DNA of 64,000 nt, taken from positions 2,232,001-2,296,000 of the forward strand of contig NZ_CP062803.1 of NCBI RefSeq assembly GCF_008801925.2. The letters are read 5' to 3'. Positions 8,331-16,798 of this stretch are shown here, in pieces (position 1 is the stretch's first letter; the number at the start of each line of letters is the position of its first letter). Under the pieces are notes generated by a model, which was given only the letters and a program-made list of their open reading frames with translations, ran no database searches and was not told the DNA's origin. The translations under genes were made by a program, and so were the position numbers. The stretch comes from Cupriavidus basilensis. GTDB taxonomy: Bacteria; Pseudomonadota; Gammaproteobacteria; Burkholderiales; Burkholderiaceae.

Positions 8331-9356
8331 TCAGGCCGCAGCCGGCTCTTTCACATCGAGCTTGAGCAGCTTGATGGCGTTGCCGCTGCGGATCTTCTCG
8401 CGGTCGGCGTCGGACAGGCCAAGCCCTTCAGTGGGGTCGCCATGGTCATAGGCACCGCCGAAGTTGGTGCCATAGACGAGGTTGTCCACGCCCACCACTT
8501 CAACGACGCCGCGGCGCAATCCGGGCGCATGGATGTCGAGGTCGAAGTAGAAATTCGGCAGGTAGTCCATCAGCGGGCGCTGGTTGCGGGAGTCCGGCGC
8601 CATGACCCGGTTCAGATCGTGCAGCCGGCCCAGTTGGAATATCGCCATGCCGCCCGCGTGGGTGATGTAGGTCTTCAGGTGCGGGAACGCGTCCAGCGCG
8701 CCGCCGTTGATCAGGTTCCAGAAGAAGAGCGTTTCGTCGAAGCAATCGCCGACGATCGAGGTGGTCTCGAACTTGTCGTCGATGTGCTTCTCGCCCCAGT
8801 AGATGGACTGGTTGAAACCATGCACCATGATCGGTACGTCGAGCTGCTGCAGCTTCTCCCATACCGGGAACAGTTCCTCGCTATGCGCCTCCAGCCCGTC
8901 GAAGTTAGCGCCTCCCACGCACAGGCCCTTGGCGCCGAGCTGGGTAACGGCGCGCTCGATCTCCTTCACGGCGTCGGCCGGGCGAGCCAGGTTGGCATGC
9001 GCCCAGAAATCGAAATGATCGGGGTCCTCCGCGCAGAACGCAGACAGCTCATCGTTGCAGATCCGCGCGTACTCGGTACCAAACTCGCCGGCCCAGTACA
9101 TGAAAGCGTGCGAGGGCGTGGACAGCACCAGCTTATCCACGCCGCGCTCTGCCATCAGCTTGCGGCGTGCGGCGTGCGTCATGCGCGCCAACAGGTTGGC
9201 CTCGGCTTCGTCGTCGTCTTTTGCCTTGGACGGCTGGGTCGTGCCCAGCGAGAAATGGCCTACGGTCAGGCCCTTGGTCTTCATGAACGGCCCCCAGAAT
9301 TCATGGCGCTTGAGCATGCGGGGGGTGAAAAGATGGGCGTGGATGTCGATCAGCAT
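8331..9356 (-). CDS. Amidohydrolase-family protein (ACMSD-like) with Asp-to-Asn change
   Basis: 341 aa. Begins MLIDIHAHLF with the metal pair H6-x-H8; H179 in IMVHGFN and H233 in THAGG are the other expected histidines of the ACMSD/gamma-resorcylate decarboxylase group, which decarboxylate or hydrolyse ring products. The usual metal-binding Asp of the C-terminal GSDYP-like motif is Asn here (GTNFGG, N298). Start at 9356 has a strong AGGAGGA. It lies just upstream of the split oxygenase pair in the same operon, so it may act on the oxygenation product. Confidence 0.82.
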   Translation of the reverse strand: MLIDIHAHLFTPRMLKRHEFWGPFMKTKGLTVGHFSLGTTQPSKAKDDDEAEANLLARMTHAARRKLMAERGVDKLVLSTPSHAFMYWAGEFGTEYARICNDELSAFCAEDPDHFDFWAHANLARPADAVKEIERAVTQLGAKGLCVGGANFDGLEAHSEELFPVWEKLQQLDVPIMVHGFNQSIYWGEKHIDDKFETTSIVGDCFDETLFFWNLINGGALDAFPHLKTYITHAGGMAIFQLGRLHDLNRVMAPDSRNQRPLMDYLPNFYFDLDIHAPGLRRGVVEVVGVDNLVYGTNFGGAYDHGDPTEGLGLSDADREKIRSGNAIKLLKLDVKEPAAA

Positions 9357-9478
9357 GGGAAATCTCCTCCTGAGTGGATAGGGCGACGGCGGCCTGCCCT
9401 GCTTGCGCCGGATGGATTGGTGCGGGCCGTCTTGTAGCGAACAGCTGTGAAGCAAACGTACAACTTGAATGTCACGGT

Positions 9479-10297
9479 TCAGGCCGTAACCACGGGCATC
9501 GTCCCCATGAAGCCAGCTGGCCTGCAGTGGAATTGCCCGCTGCCGGATGCGCCGGCCACGGTCACGCCGGAGTCCACCACCAGCGTGTGCGCAGTCACAT
9601 GTCGCGCATCGTCGCTGGCCAGATAGACCATCGCGGCCGCGATTTCTTCCGGCATCAGCGGCGTGCCCAGCGGCGAAGCCTTCGCGGCGGCGTCCAGCGC
9701 CGCATCAAGGCTGCCGCGCCCGGCCACAATCATGTTGGTGACGGTGGTCCCTGGCGCCACCGCGTTCACGCGCACACCGAGCGGTGCCAGTTCCGAGGCG
9801 GCGGACCGCGTCAGCCCGATCACACCGTGCTTGGCCGTGGTGTATGCATGTGGGCCCAGGCCGCCGATCACGCCGGCCGTGCTCGCTACCGAAAGAATGC
9901 AGCCGCTGCGCTGCCTGGCCATGACCCGGCCGGCATGCTTGATGCCGTAGAACACACTGTCGAGCAGTACCGCCAGCGTGGCGTGCCAGGCTTCACCGCT
10001 GGTTTCCAGGATCGATCCGAAGGCACCGACCAGCCCGGCGTTGTTGACCATGCAATCGAGCCGGCCGTGCATCTGCACCGCGTGCTCCACGGCCCCGGCT
10101 ACCTGGGCTTCCACGCTGACATCGGTACACACGAAACTGGCGCCGGCCAGCTCGCGCGCCAGCGCCTGCCCGCCCTTCTCGTCGATATCCGCAAGCACCA
10201 CGCGGGCGCCTTGGGCCGCCATGGCGCGGGCGGTTGCCGCGCCGATCCCGCTGGCCGCACCGGTGACCAGCACCACGCGCTCTGTTAATCGTTCCAC
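9479..10297 (-). CDS. SDR-family oxidoreductase (2 of 6)
   Basis: 272 aa. TGAASGIG at 12-19, acidic D37 after the second strand (NAD-type), NNAG at 85-88, S139 and Y152-x3-K156. The C-terminus extends about 20 residues past the usual VDSG segment (AGASGSGQFHCRPAGFMG...), which is longer than its paralogs. The next gene starts 19 bases upstream in the same orientation. Substrate unknown. Confidence 0.87.
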   Translation of the reverse strand: MERLTERVVLVTGAASGIGAATARAMAAQGARVVLADIDEKGGQALARELAGASFVCTDVSVEAQVAGAVEHAVQMHGRLDCMVNNAGLVGAFGSILETSGEAWHATLAVLLDSVFYGIKHAGRVMARQRSGCILSVASTAGVIGGLGPHAYTTAKHGVIGLTRSAASELAPLGVRVNAVAPGTTVTNMIVAGRGSLDAALDAAAKASPLGTPLMPEEIAAAMVYLASDDARHVTAHTLVVDSGVTVAGASGSGQFHCRPAGFMGTMPVVTA

Positions 10298-10316
10298 CGT
10301 GCGGCTCCTTGCGGGT

Positions 10317-11087
10317 TCAGGGGATCATCAGGCCGCCGTCGACGGCGAGTGTCTGTCCGGTGATGAACTGCGCGCCGTCGCTGACCAGGAACAGCAGCAC
10401 CGGCGCCATGGCTCGGTCCGGATCGCCAAGCCGCCCGCCAAGGGGAATCAGCCCGGCCATCATCGCGTCGTGCGCCTTGAGCTGGGCGGCATCCAGCCGG
10501 GAGCGAAAGGTCTCGTACATCGGCGTCCACATGGCGGGCGCGACGGCATTCACCGTAATGCCGTGCTTGCCCCACTCCTTGGCAGCCGTGCGCGTCCAGC
10601 CCAGCACGGCCGCCTTGGATGCCGAGTAGTGCGCGAGGCCCGGCACGCCCATCACTCCTGCGGCGGAGGCAAAGTTGATGATGCGGCCACCGTTGGCACG
10701 CAAATGCGTAAAGGCGGCCTGGTTGGTGTTGAGGGTGCCGCGGGCATTGACGTCGAACATCAGGTCCCACTCCGCCTGCGAGATGGACTCCGCAGGCGAC
10801 TTGCGCTCGACCCCGGCGATATTGACCAGCGCGTCCAGCCCGCCCAGCCGCTGCGCCACCGCGCCGAATACCTCTTCGACCTGGTGCCGCTGGCTCACGT
10901 CGCAGCGGAAGTAGTGTGCCTCGCCGGGGCCGCCGCGCGAGGCCGCTGCGGCAATGGCAGCGCCGCTCTCATCGGCCAGGTCCAGGCCGGCCACCCGGGC
11001 GCCAGCAGCCACCAGCGCGCTCAGCGCACTGGCGCCAATGCCACTGGCCGATCCGGTCACGATCACGCGTTTGCCGTGGATATCCAT
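10317..11087 (-). CDS. SDR-family oxidoreductase (3 of 6)
   Basis: 256 aa from ATG 11087 (preceded by AAGGAGGCAAGC). TGSASGIG at 11-18, D36 (NAD-type), NIAG at 89-92, Y154-x3-K158, and the C-terminal FITGQTLAVDGG. The N-I-A-G variant occurs in many 3-hydroxyacyl-CoA or cyclic-alcohol dehydrogenases. It sits between SDR 2 and the kinase/dehydrogenase pair, consistent with oxidising a hydroxyl group in the same pathway. Confidence 0.87.
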   Translation of the reverse strand: MDIHGKRVIVTGSASGIGASALSALVAAGARVAGLDLADESGAAIAAAASRGGPGEAHYFRCDVSQRHQVEEVFGAVAQRLGGLDALVNIAGVERKSPAESISQAEWDLMFDVNARGTLNTNQAAFTHLRANGGRIINFASAAGVMGVPGLAHYSASKAAVLGWTRTAAKEWGKHGITVNAVAPAMWTPMYETFRSRLDAAQLKAHDAMMAGLIPLGGRLGDPDRAMAPVLLFLVSDGAQFITGQTLAVDGGLMIP

Positions 11088-11137
11088 GCTTGCCTCCTTG
11101 TCGTTCGTTCTTGTCGTCCTTGTCAGGACCGCCGCAC

Positions 11138-12193
11138 TCATGCGAGTTCCGCGATCAGGTCTCTGGCCTGCCCCAGCAGCCGCAGCGCCGAAGCATGGTG
11201 CCTCTGTCCCAGCTCCGCACTCGCCTTGCCGGCACAGGAACGCGCATAGCTGCCCTCAAGCAGGATGCCAAGCTTGAAGCGCGCCAGCACCACGTACCAG
11301 TCGATCGACGACAGGTCCCGCTGGCTACGGTCCCGGTAGTACACCACCAGCTCTGCGGCGGTGGGAAAGCCCTGCCACGGCGCCACACGGATGGTGCCCG
11401 CGCCCTGCCCGCTGGCATCGGGCCAGGTGGCCACCAGCCAGCCCAGGTCGAGCAGCGGATCGCCGACCGTCGCCAGCTCCCAATCGATCACCGCCGCCAG
11501 TTCAGCGCGGTCCGGGCGGAACATCACATTGGCCAGGTGGAAGTCCCCATGCAGGATGCCGGTGGGAGAAGGCTCGGGCCGGTTGGCCTCAAGCCAGCGC
11601 GCCACCTCAATCACGCCCGGCAAGGAGGCCGGCCCCGGCCAACCAGCATGCGTGCGGTATTGCTCCAACTGGCTGCACCAGCGCGTCACCTGCCGCGCCA
11701 GGAAACCTTGCGGCTTGCCGAAGTCCCCTAAACCGACAGCCTGCGGATCCAGCTCGCCCAGGCGCAACAGCGCGTCAACCATGGCAAAGCCCATCCGGCG
11801 CTGCATGGCCGAATCGACGGCATGCGGCGCCGGCAGCGGCCTGGCCGAGGCGTTGAACCCATCGACCGGCGCCATCAGGTAGAACGGCGCGCCTAGCACC
11901 TGCTCGTCGACGCATGAAGCAAACAGCGCCGGATGCGGCACTTTGCTGCCCGCCAGTGCCGCCAGCACGCGCGCTTCCCGGGCAATGGTGGCGCACACCT
12001 CAGGCCGTGCATGCAAGGGTGGACGACGCAGCACGAATTCGCGCGCGCCGCGCGAGAAGCGCAACAGCACGTTCTGCGTGCCGCCGGCAAGCGGCACCGC
12101 GCCGGTGATGGGCCCGTCCTCCAGTCCGTGCGCATCCATCCATTGCGTGAGCCTGTCCAGGTCCACCGCGGCCTGCCATGCCGTATTCGTCAT
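11138..12193 (-). CDS. APH-type phosphotransferase, ACAD10/11 kinase-domain-like
   Basis: 351 aa. The aminoglycoside-phosphotransferase fold is shown by GGTQNVLLRF (nucleotide loop), HGDFHLANVMF (catalytic loop with Asp and Asn) and IDWELATVGDPLLDLGW (metal Asp). Proteins of this subgroup are usually encoded beside, or fused to, acyl-CoA dehydrogenases; in animal ACAD10/11 the two parts are one chain that phosphorylates and then eliminates 4-hydroxyacyl-CoA. The dehydrogenase gene ends only 13 bases upstream. ATG 12193 (GGAG six bases before) is preferred over 12205. Not expected to give drug resistance. Confidence 0.83.
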   Translation of the reverse strand: MTNTAWQAAVDLDRLTQWMDAHGLEDGPITGAVPLAGGTQNVLLRFSRGAREFVLRRPPLHARPEVCATIAREARVLAALAGSKVPHPALFASCVDEQVLGAPFYLMAPVDGFNASARPLPAPHAVDSAMQRRMGFAMVDALLRLGELDPQAVGLGDFGKPQGFLARQVTRWCSQLEQYRTHAGWPGPASLPGVIEVARWLEANRPEPSPTGILHGDFHLANVMFRPDRAELAAVIDWELATVGDPLLDLGWLVATWPDASGQGAGTIRVAPWQGFPTAAELVVYYRDRSQRDLSSIDWYVVLARFKLGILLEGSYARSCAGKASAELGQRHHASALRLLGQARDLIAELA

Positions 12194-12205
12194 CGATGGC
12201 TCCAT

Positions 12206-13480
12206 TCAGCTGAGCTGTGCGCGAAACTTCTTCTGCGCCGCCACTGCCGCCGTGGGGCGGTGATAGGCAGGGAACAGGTCCTCGCAGGGCTGGTACTCGC
12301 GCAGCAACTGCCTGGCCACCGTGACCTTGTGCACTTCCGTGGGGCCGTCGGCCAGGCCCATCTGGAACGCGCGCGAGATCATGCCGGCGAAGGGCATCTC
12401 CGTCGAGGCGCCGATGGAGCCGTGCACATGCAGCGCCCGCGCGGCAATATCGTGCAGCAGCTTGGGCATCGCGGCCTTTACCGCGGCGATGTCCTTGCGC
12501 ACCTTCTGGTAGTCCCGGTACTTGTCGATGCGCCACGCGGTGCGCATCACCAGCAGGCGGAACTGCTCGAGCTCCAGCCAGGAATCGGCAATCTTCTCCT
12601 GAACCATCTGCTTGTCCGCCAGCAGCCCGCCTTGCGTCTGGCGCGACAGCGCGCGCTGGCACAGCGCATCGAGCGCCTTCTGCGCCAGGCCGATGGTGCG
12701 CATCGCGTGATGCACGCGGCCGCCGCCCAGGCGTACCTGCGCCACCACGAAGGCCTCGCCTGGCGCGCCCAGCATGTGGTTGGCCGGCACACGCACGCGG
12801 TCAAACTCCAGATAAGCATGCGTCGCCGCCGGCTCATCGGCCATACCCACGTTGCGGATGATGTTCAGCCCAGGCGTGCCCGCCGGCACGATGAACATCG
12901 ACATGCCCTTGTAGGCTGAAACTTCCGGGTCGGTGATCGCCATCACGATGAAAAAGTCCGCGTAGCGCGCGTTGGAGGCAAACCACTTCTGCCCGCTGAT
13001 CACCCAGTCATCGCCTTCACGCACGGCGCTGGTGGTGAACACCTTGGGATCGGCGCCGCCCTGCGGCTCCGTCATGGCGAAGCACGACACGATCTCGCCA
13101 GCGAGCAGCGGCGCCAGGAAACGTTGCTTTTGCGCGGCGGTGCCGTAGTGCGCGAGGATTTCCGCATTGCCGGAGTCAGGCGCCTGGCAGCCAAAGACGA
13201 TGGGCGCGAACAGCGCGCGGCCCAGGATCTCGTTCATCAGCGCCAGCTTGACCTGGCCATAGCCGGCGCCGCCCAGTTCAGGGCCGAGGTGGCAGGCCCA
13301 CAGCTTGCGCGCCTTGACCTGCTGCTGCAGCGGCCGCACCAGCGCCTGGAACTTCGGGTCGTGGATATCCCACGGGCTGCCCAGCACATGCTCCAGTGGT
13401 TCGACCTCATCGCGGACAAAGGCCTCGATCCAGTCGAGTTCGGCCTGGAACCCGGCATCGGTTTCAAACTCCCAAGACAT
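12206..13480 (-). CDS. Acyl-CoA dehydrogenase, ACAD10/11-like
   Basis: 424 aa, full-length. FAMTEPQGGADPKVFTTSAV (FAD/substrate region), GDDWVISGQKWFASNARYADFFIV, the middle beta domain, and the C-terminal VHGSIGAST followed by the helix AFQMGLADGPTEVHKVTVAR are diagnostic; GPTEVHK is typical of the ACAD10/11 branch rather than of short-chain dehydrogenases. With the adjacent kinase it probably forms a two-gene version of the animal ACAD10/11 chain, suggesting a 4-hydroxyacyl-CoA intermediate. Confidence 0.9.
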   Translation of the reverse strand: MSWEFETDAGFQAELDWIEAFVRDEVEPLEHVLGSPWDIHDPKFQALVRPLQQQVKARKLWACHLGPELGGAGYGQVKLALMNEILGRALFAPIVFGCQAPDSGNAEILAHYGTAAQKQRFLAPLLAGEIVSCFAMTEPQGGADPKVFTTSAVREGDDWVISGQKWFASNARYADFFIVMAITDPEVSAYKGMSMFIVPAGTPGLNIIRNVGMADEPAATHAYLEFDRVRVPANHMLGAPGEAFVVAQVRLGGGRVHHAMRTIGLAQKALDALCQRALSRQTQGGLLADKQMVQEKIADSWLELEQFRLLVMRTAWRIDKYRDYQKVRKDIAAVKAAMPKLLHDIAARALHVHGSIGASTEMPFAGMISRAFQMGLADGPTEVHKVTVARQLLREYQPCEDLFPAYHRPTAAVAAQKKFRAQLS

Positions 13481-13504
13481 GCTGCTTCCTTTATCGAGTG
13501 CGCA

Positions 13505-14242
13505 TCAGGCCAGCAACATGCCGCCGTCCACCAACAGGGTCTGGCCAAGCACATAGGCCGAGAGCGGCGACGCCAGGAACAGCGCCGCGCCCGCCATGTC
13601 TTGCGGCGTACCCAGGCGCCCCAGCGGGATGTTGCGCAGCGCGCCCTCCAACCGTTTCGGATTGCCGGTGGTGACGCGGGTCAGCTTGGTATCGACCAAG
13701 CCCGGCGCGATGCCGTTGACGCGGATGCCTTCGCGCGCCCAGGCCTCGCCGAGCGTGCGGGTCAGGCCAAAGGCGCCGGTCTTGGAGGCGTTGTAGGCCG
13801 GATTGCCACGGGTGGAGTGAAACGCCGCAGCGGAGCTGACCACGATCATGGCGCCACGCGCCTCCCTCAATGGTCCGTAGCATTTGTCGGCGCAGGCCAT
13901 CAGGCTGGTCAGGTTGATGTCGAGCACCTTCCTGAAGCCCGGCGTCTTGAACTCCTGGCGGTCGTAGAGCACGGTACCCTGCGCTTGCACCAGCACGTCG
14001 AGCCGGTCGAATGGCAGCGCGCATCGCTCGATATTGGCCGCATCCGACACATCGACCTGGGTGTAACCCAATCCGTCCAGGCGGGAGTCCGCAGAGTCCG
14101 TGTAATCGAGAGCCGATGCGCGGGTGCCCCACACGTGTACGGTGGCGCCGCGTTCGCGAAAGGCATGGGCAATGCCATTGCCGATGCCACTGGAACCACC
14201 CACCACCAGCACCGTCTTGTTCGAGAAATCCAGTTCGTTCAT
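13505..14242 (-). CDS. SDR-family oxidoreductase (4 of 6)
   Basis: 245 aa from ATG 14242; a longer open frame upstream is antisense to the Bug gene and rejected. GGSSGIG at 15-21 and Y150-x3-K154 are present. The usual N-N-A-G structural motif is changed to Q-A-Q-G (87-90), and the second strand ends in HVWGTR rather than an acidic residue, which suggests NADP use. It is separated by about 60 bases from the Bug receptor gene upstream. Confidence 0.86.
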   Translation of the reverse strand: MNELDFSNKTVLVVGGSSGIGNGIAHAFRERGATVHVWGTRASALDYTDSADSRLDGLGYTQVDVSDAANIERCALPFDRLDVLVQAQGTVLYDRQEFKTPGFRKVLDINLTSLMACADKCYGPLREARGAMIVVSSAAAFHSTRGNPAYNASKTGAFGLTRTLGEAWAREGIRVNGIAPGLVDTKLTRVTTGNPKRLEGALRNIPLGRLGTPQDMAGAALFLASPLSAYVLGQTLLVDGGMLLA

Positions 14243-14303
14243 TGCCTGTGTCTCCGTTCCTGTCGCTTTCGATTCGTGCGTTCGCGCCTGCGCACGGGCA
14301 GCC

Positions 14304-15293
14304 CTACTCCGGCTGGATGCCGGCGGCGCGGATGATCCGCCCCCAGGCCGCGCTTTCATTCGCCTGGAACTTCGCCATTTCCGCGCCCGGGACGACAAAC
14401 TCGAACGTGCCAGTGGCCTGGTAGACGCTCTTGACCCCGGAGGTCCTGACCGCCTTGGCCAGCAGCCCCTGGAGCTGCTCCGCCACCTGCGCGGACGCTC
14501 CCGCGGGCAGGTAGGCGGCGAGCCAGAAGCCAATGTTCATGCCCTTGACGCCGGACTCGTCGAAGGTGGGCAGCTTCGGTGCGTAAGGGCTACGCTTCGG
14601 GTCGGTGACGGCCATCGCCCGCAGCTTGCCCGACGCCACGTGCGGCCAGGGAGCGAAGTCCGTGAACATCATGTCGATCTGGCCGCCGACCAGATCCGGC
14701 ACGGCGGCCGCGCCGCTGCGGTACGGCACGCCGAGGATCTTGAGCCCCATCGACTGCTGCAGCACCTCCGCCGGCAAGCGGCTCGTGATGCTGGTGTAGC
14801 CGAACGAGTACTTGCCCGGGTTCTTGCGGATCAGTTGCAGCAGCTCTGCGATATTCGCCACCGGCAGCTTCTGCGGGTTCGTGTAGAGATACATCGGCCC
14901 TTTGGCCAACGTCGTCACCGGCGTGAAATCCGCCACCGGGTCATACGCCAGTTTCTTGAGCGTATAGGGGTTGCCCGTGAACGCCACGTTCCCCGTGACC
15001 AGCACGGTGTAGCCGTCCGGCCTGGCCTTGGCCACCGTCTGGGCGGCCAACGCCGAGCCGGCGCCCGGCCGGTTTTCCACGATGGCCGGCACGCCTGCGG
15101 CCTTTGCCACCTCCTGTGCGATGGCGCGTACGAACACATCCGGACCGGCGCCCGCGGTGAAAGGCACCACGAACGTAATCAGCCTGGCCGGATACGCGGC
15201 GGCCGTTGCGCCAGCGCCGAGGGCCGCGCCGAGCGCGGCGATGACGGCGGAAATTGCCCGGCGCGGCGCAACGTTGAGCACGGCCTTAAGCAC
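14304..15293 (-). CDS. Bug/TctC-family periplasmic solute-binding protein
   Basis: 329 aa. A signal peptide is visible (AISAVIAALGAALGAGATAAAYPAR). The mature part has the Bug signatures: ITFVVPFTAGAGPDVFVRAI, then GYTVLVTGN, and PYRSGAAAVPDLVGGQIDMMF. These bind small carboxylates or aromatic acids and feed tripartite TctAB permeases, or act as sensors. No tctA or tctB is in the window, so it is a solo receptor, as is common in Burkholderiales. It abuts the second FAH-family gene with 3 bases between. Confidence 0.9.
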   Translation of the reverse strand: MLKAVLNVAPRRAISAVIAALGAALGAGATAAAYPARLITFVVPFTAGAGPDVFVRAIAQEVAKAAGVPAIVENRPGAGSALAAQTVAKARPDGYTVLVTGNVAFTGNPYTLKKLAYDPVADFTPVTTLAKGPMYLYTNPQKLPVANIAELLQLIRKNPGKYSFGYTSITSRLPAEVLQQSMGLKILGVPYRSGAAAVPDLVGGQIDMMFTDFAPWPHVASGKLRAMAVTDPKRSPYAPKLPTFDESGVKGMNIGFWLAAYLPAGASAQVAEQLQGLLAKAVRTSGVKSVYQATGTFEFVVPGAEMAKFQANESAAWGRIIRAAGIQPE

Positions 15294-15296
15294 GGT

Positions 15297-16301
15297 CTAT
15301 TCCTCCGCGCCGCTGGCCGGACGCACAATGCGGCTGCGCAGGATGCCGATGCCCTCGACCTCGAGTTCCACCACATCGTCCGGCTTCAGGTAGCGCAGTT
15401 GTTCCATCCCGCAGCCGTTGCCCACGGTGCCCGAGCCCAGGAACTCGCCAGGGTGCAGCGTCTCCGAGCGCGAGATATGCGCGATGACATCCTCGAAGTG
15501 CCAGCGCATGTCGCGCGTATTGCCCCGCCCCCACTCCTCCCCATTAACGCGCGCGATCATCGTCAGGTTGTACGGATCCTCCAGTTCGTCCGCCGTGACC
15601 AGGCACGGCCCCATCACGTTGGCCGTGTCGAAGTCCTTGCCCTTGGCCGGGCCGAGCATGCCGCCCATCTCCAAGCCCTGGGCATCGCGCGCGCTGATGT
15701 CATTGAAGATCGTGTAGCCGAAGATATGCTCGCGGGCCTTCTCGCGCGGCACGTTCTTCGCGCGGCCGCCGATATAGCAACCGAACTCCAGCTCGAAATC
15801 CAGCAGCTCGCTGTAGTCCGGCCAGATCACGTCGTCGTCCGGGCCGATCACCGCGAAGCGGTTGCACTTGTAGTAGATGGGCTGGCGGTTGAAGGTGTCG
15901 ATCACGCGGTCGTCGGCACGTGTGTTCATGGCCCTCAGCGTGGCCTCGGGATCCGGCGTGCGCAAGGCACGCGCGCGGCGCGCCGCGGCGAAACACTGCT
16001 TCAGGTGCAACTCGAAACAGGAACAGTCACGCATCTGGGTGGGCGGTTGCACCGGCGCCAGCAGCTTGACCGTGGCGCGTTCTCGTACCGCTTCACCCGG
16101 CGCGCGGGCCAGCAGTGCGCGCGCCTCGGCCAGTGCGGCGTCGCCGCCTTCGATCAGCGTCTGCACGCTGGCCATGCCGGCGCCATCTCCACCGCGCACG
16201 ATCTGGCTGGCATGGCGCAGGTCCAGTACCGCCTGGTCGCCGTCGAACAGTGCGCCGGCGCGCTGGAAGCCATCGGTGGCCTGATACGTGATGAGTCTCA
16301 T
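15297..16301 (-). CDS. Fumarylacetoacetate hydrolase-family protein (second copy)
   Basis: 334 aa from ATG 16301 (MRLITYQATDGFQ). It belongs to the longer FAH form, close in style to fumarylacetoacetase/ureidoglycolate-lyase-like proteins: metal residues E170 and E172 in DFELEFG, D201 in FNDISARD, and GSGTVGNGCGMEQ. It is clearly not a recent duplicate of the copy at 3725 (different length and motifs), so two distinct C-C hydrolytic steps are possible. The start overlaps the hemerythrin stop by one base (TGATG). Confidence 0.87.
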   Translation of the reverse strand: MRLITYQATDGFQRAGALFDGDQAVLDLRHASQIVRGGDGAGMASVQTLIEGGDAALAEARALLARAPGEAVRERATVKLLAPVQPPTQMRDCSCFELHLKQCFAAARRARALRTPDPEATLRAMNTRADDRVIDTFNRQPIYYKCNRFAVIGPDDDVIWPDYSELLDFELEFGCYIGGRAKNVPREKAREHIFGYTIFNDISARDAQGLEMGGMLGPAKGKDFDTANVMGPCLVTADELEDPYNLTMIARVNGEEWGRGNTRDMRWHFEDVIAHISRSETLHPGEFLGSGTVGNGCGMEQLRYLKPDDVVELEVEGIGILRSRIVRPASGAEE

Positions 16302-16798
16302 CAGCTTGATCTCGTTTCGTTGGAAGGTTCGGAAGACGATTTGGCCACGCGGCGCTTCAGCACCACCGGCGCGCCTCCATGGGCACGCTTGCTCATCCAG
16401 TGGGACAGCGCCGCATCCATGTAGTCGGCGTGCCCCGGGAACCAGTCGGCCAGTGCCTGCGTGAGGTCGCGCACGACCTGCTGCGCGGCGCCTAGCTGCA
16501 GCAGCGCCTGCACCTCGCGCACCGATCCCAGCACCGCCGCGTGTTCGTCGGCATGGCATTGCGCCGCGGGAAAGCCCGTGGTGCGCATCCACTGCTCCTC
16601 CTGCCCGAAATGCGCTTCGGCATGCTGTGCGAATTCGGCCAGTCTTGCCGGCAGTTCGGCGTCGGCTGCGGTTTGCAGCGCGGCCACGCATTGGACGAAC
16701 TCCTGGTGCGTGGCATCCATCGCGGCATAGCCGAGCAGGTAGTCGTCGCGCCAGCGCATCGGCGCTTCGGCGACGGCAGGATCGTGGCTCATCACCAT
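16301..16798 (-). CDS. Hemerythrin-like di-iron O2-binding protein
   Basis: 165 aa from ATG 16798. All seven bacteriohemerythrin ligands are present with normal spacing: H31 (DATHQEF), H63 and E67 (HFGQEE), H82 and H86 (CHADEH), H123 and D128 (GHADYMD), plus the W16 entry residue. There is no fused signalling domain and no signal peptide, so it is a soluble O2 carrier or sensor. A basic tail follows residue 135. It is coupled on both sides by one-base TGATG overlaps, to SDR 5 upstream and the FAH-family gene downstream, tying it to this O2-using pathway. GTG 16801 and ATG 16792 are other possible starts. Confidence 0.85.
   Translation of the reverse strand: MVMSHDPAVAEAPMRWRDDYLLGYAAMDATHQEFVQCVAALQTAADAELPARLAEFAQHAEAHFGQEEQWMRTTGFPAAQCHADEHAAVLGSVREVQALLQLGAAQQVVRDLTQALADWFPGHADYMDAALSHWMSKRAHGGAPVVLKRRVAKSSSEPSNETRSS

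Noticed and set aside
11138..12193. Antibiotic (aminoglycoside) resistance kinase
   Set aside because: The APH fold is shared, but the acyl-CoA dehydrogenase neighbour and the DWELATVGDP motif place it in the ACAD10/11-type kinase group.
14124..16424. A 766-codon plus-strand frame
   Set aside because: It is antisense to the Bug receptor and FAH-family genes, which have clear motifs; typical GC-rich shadow.
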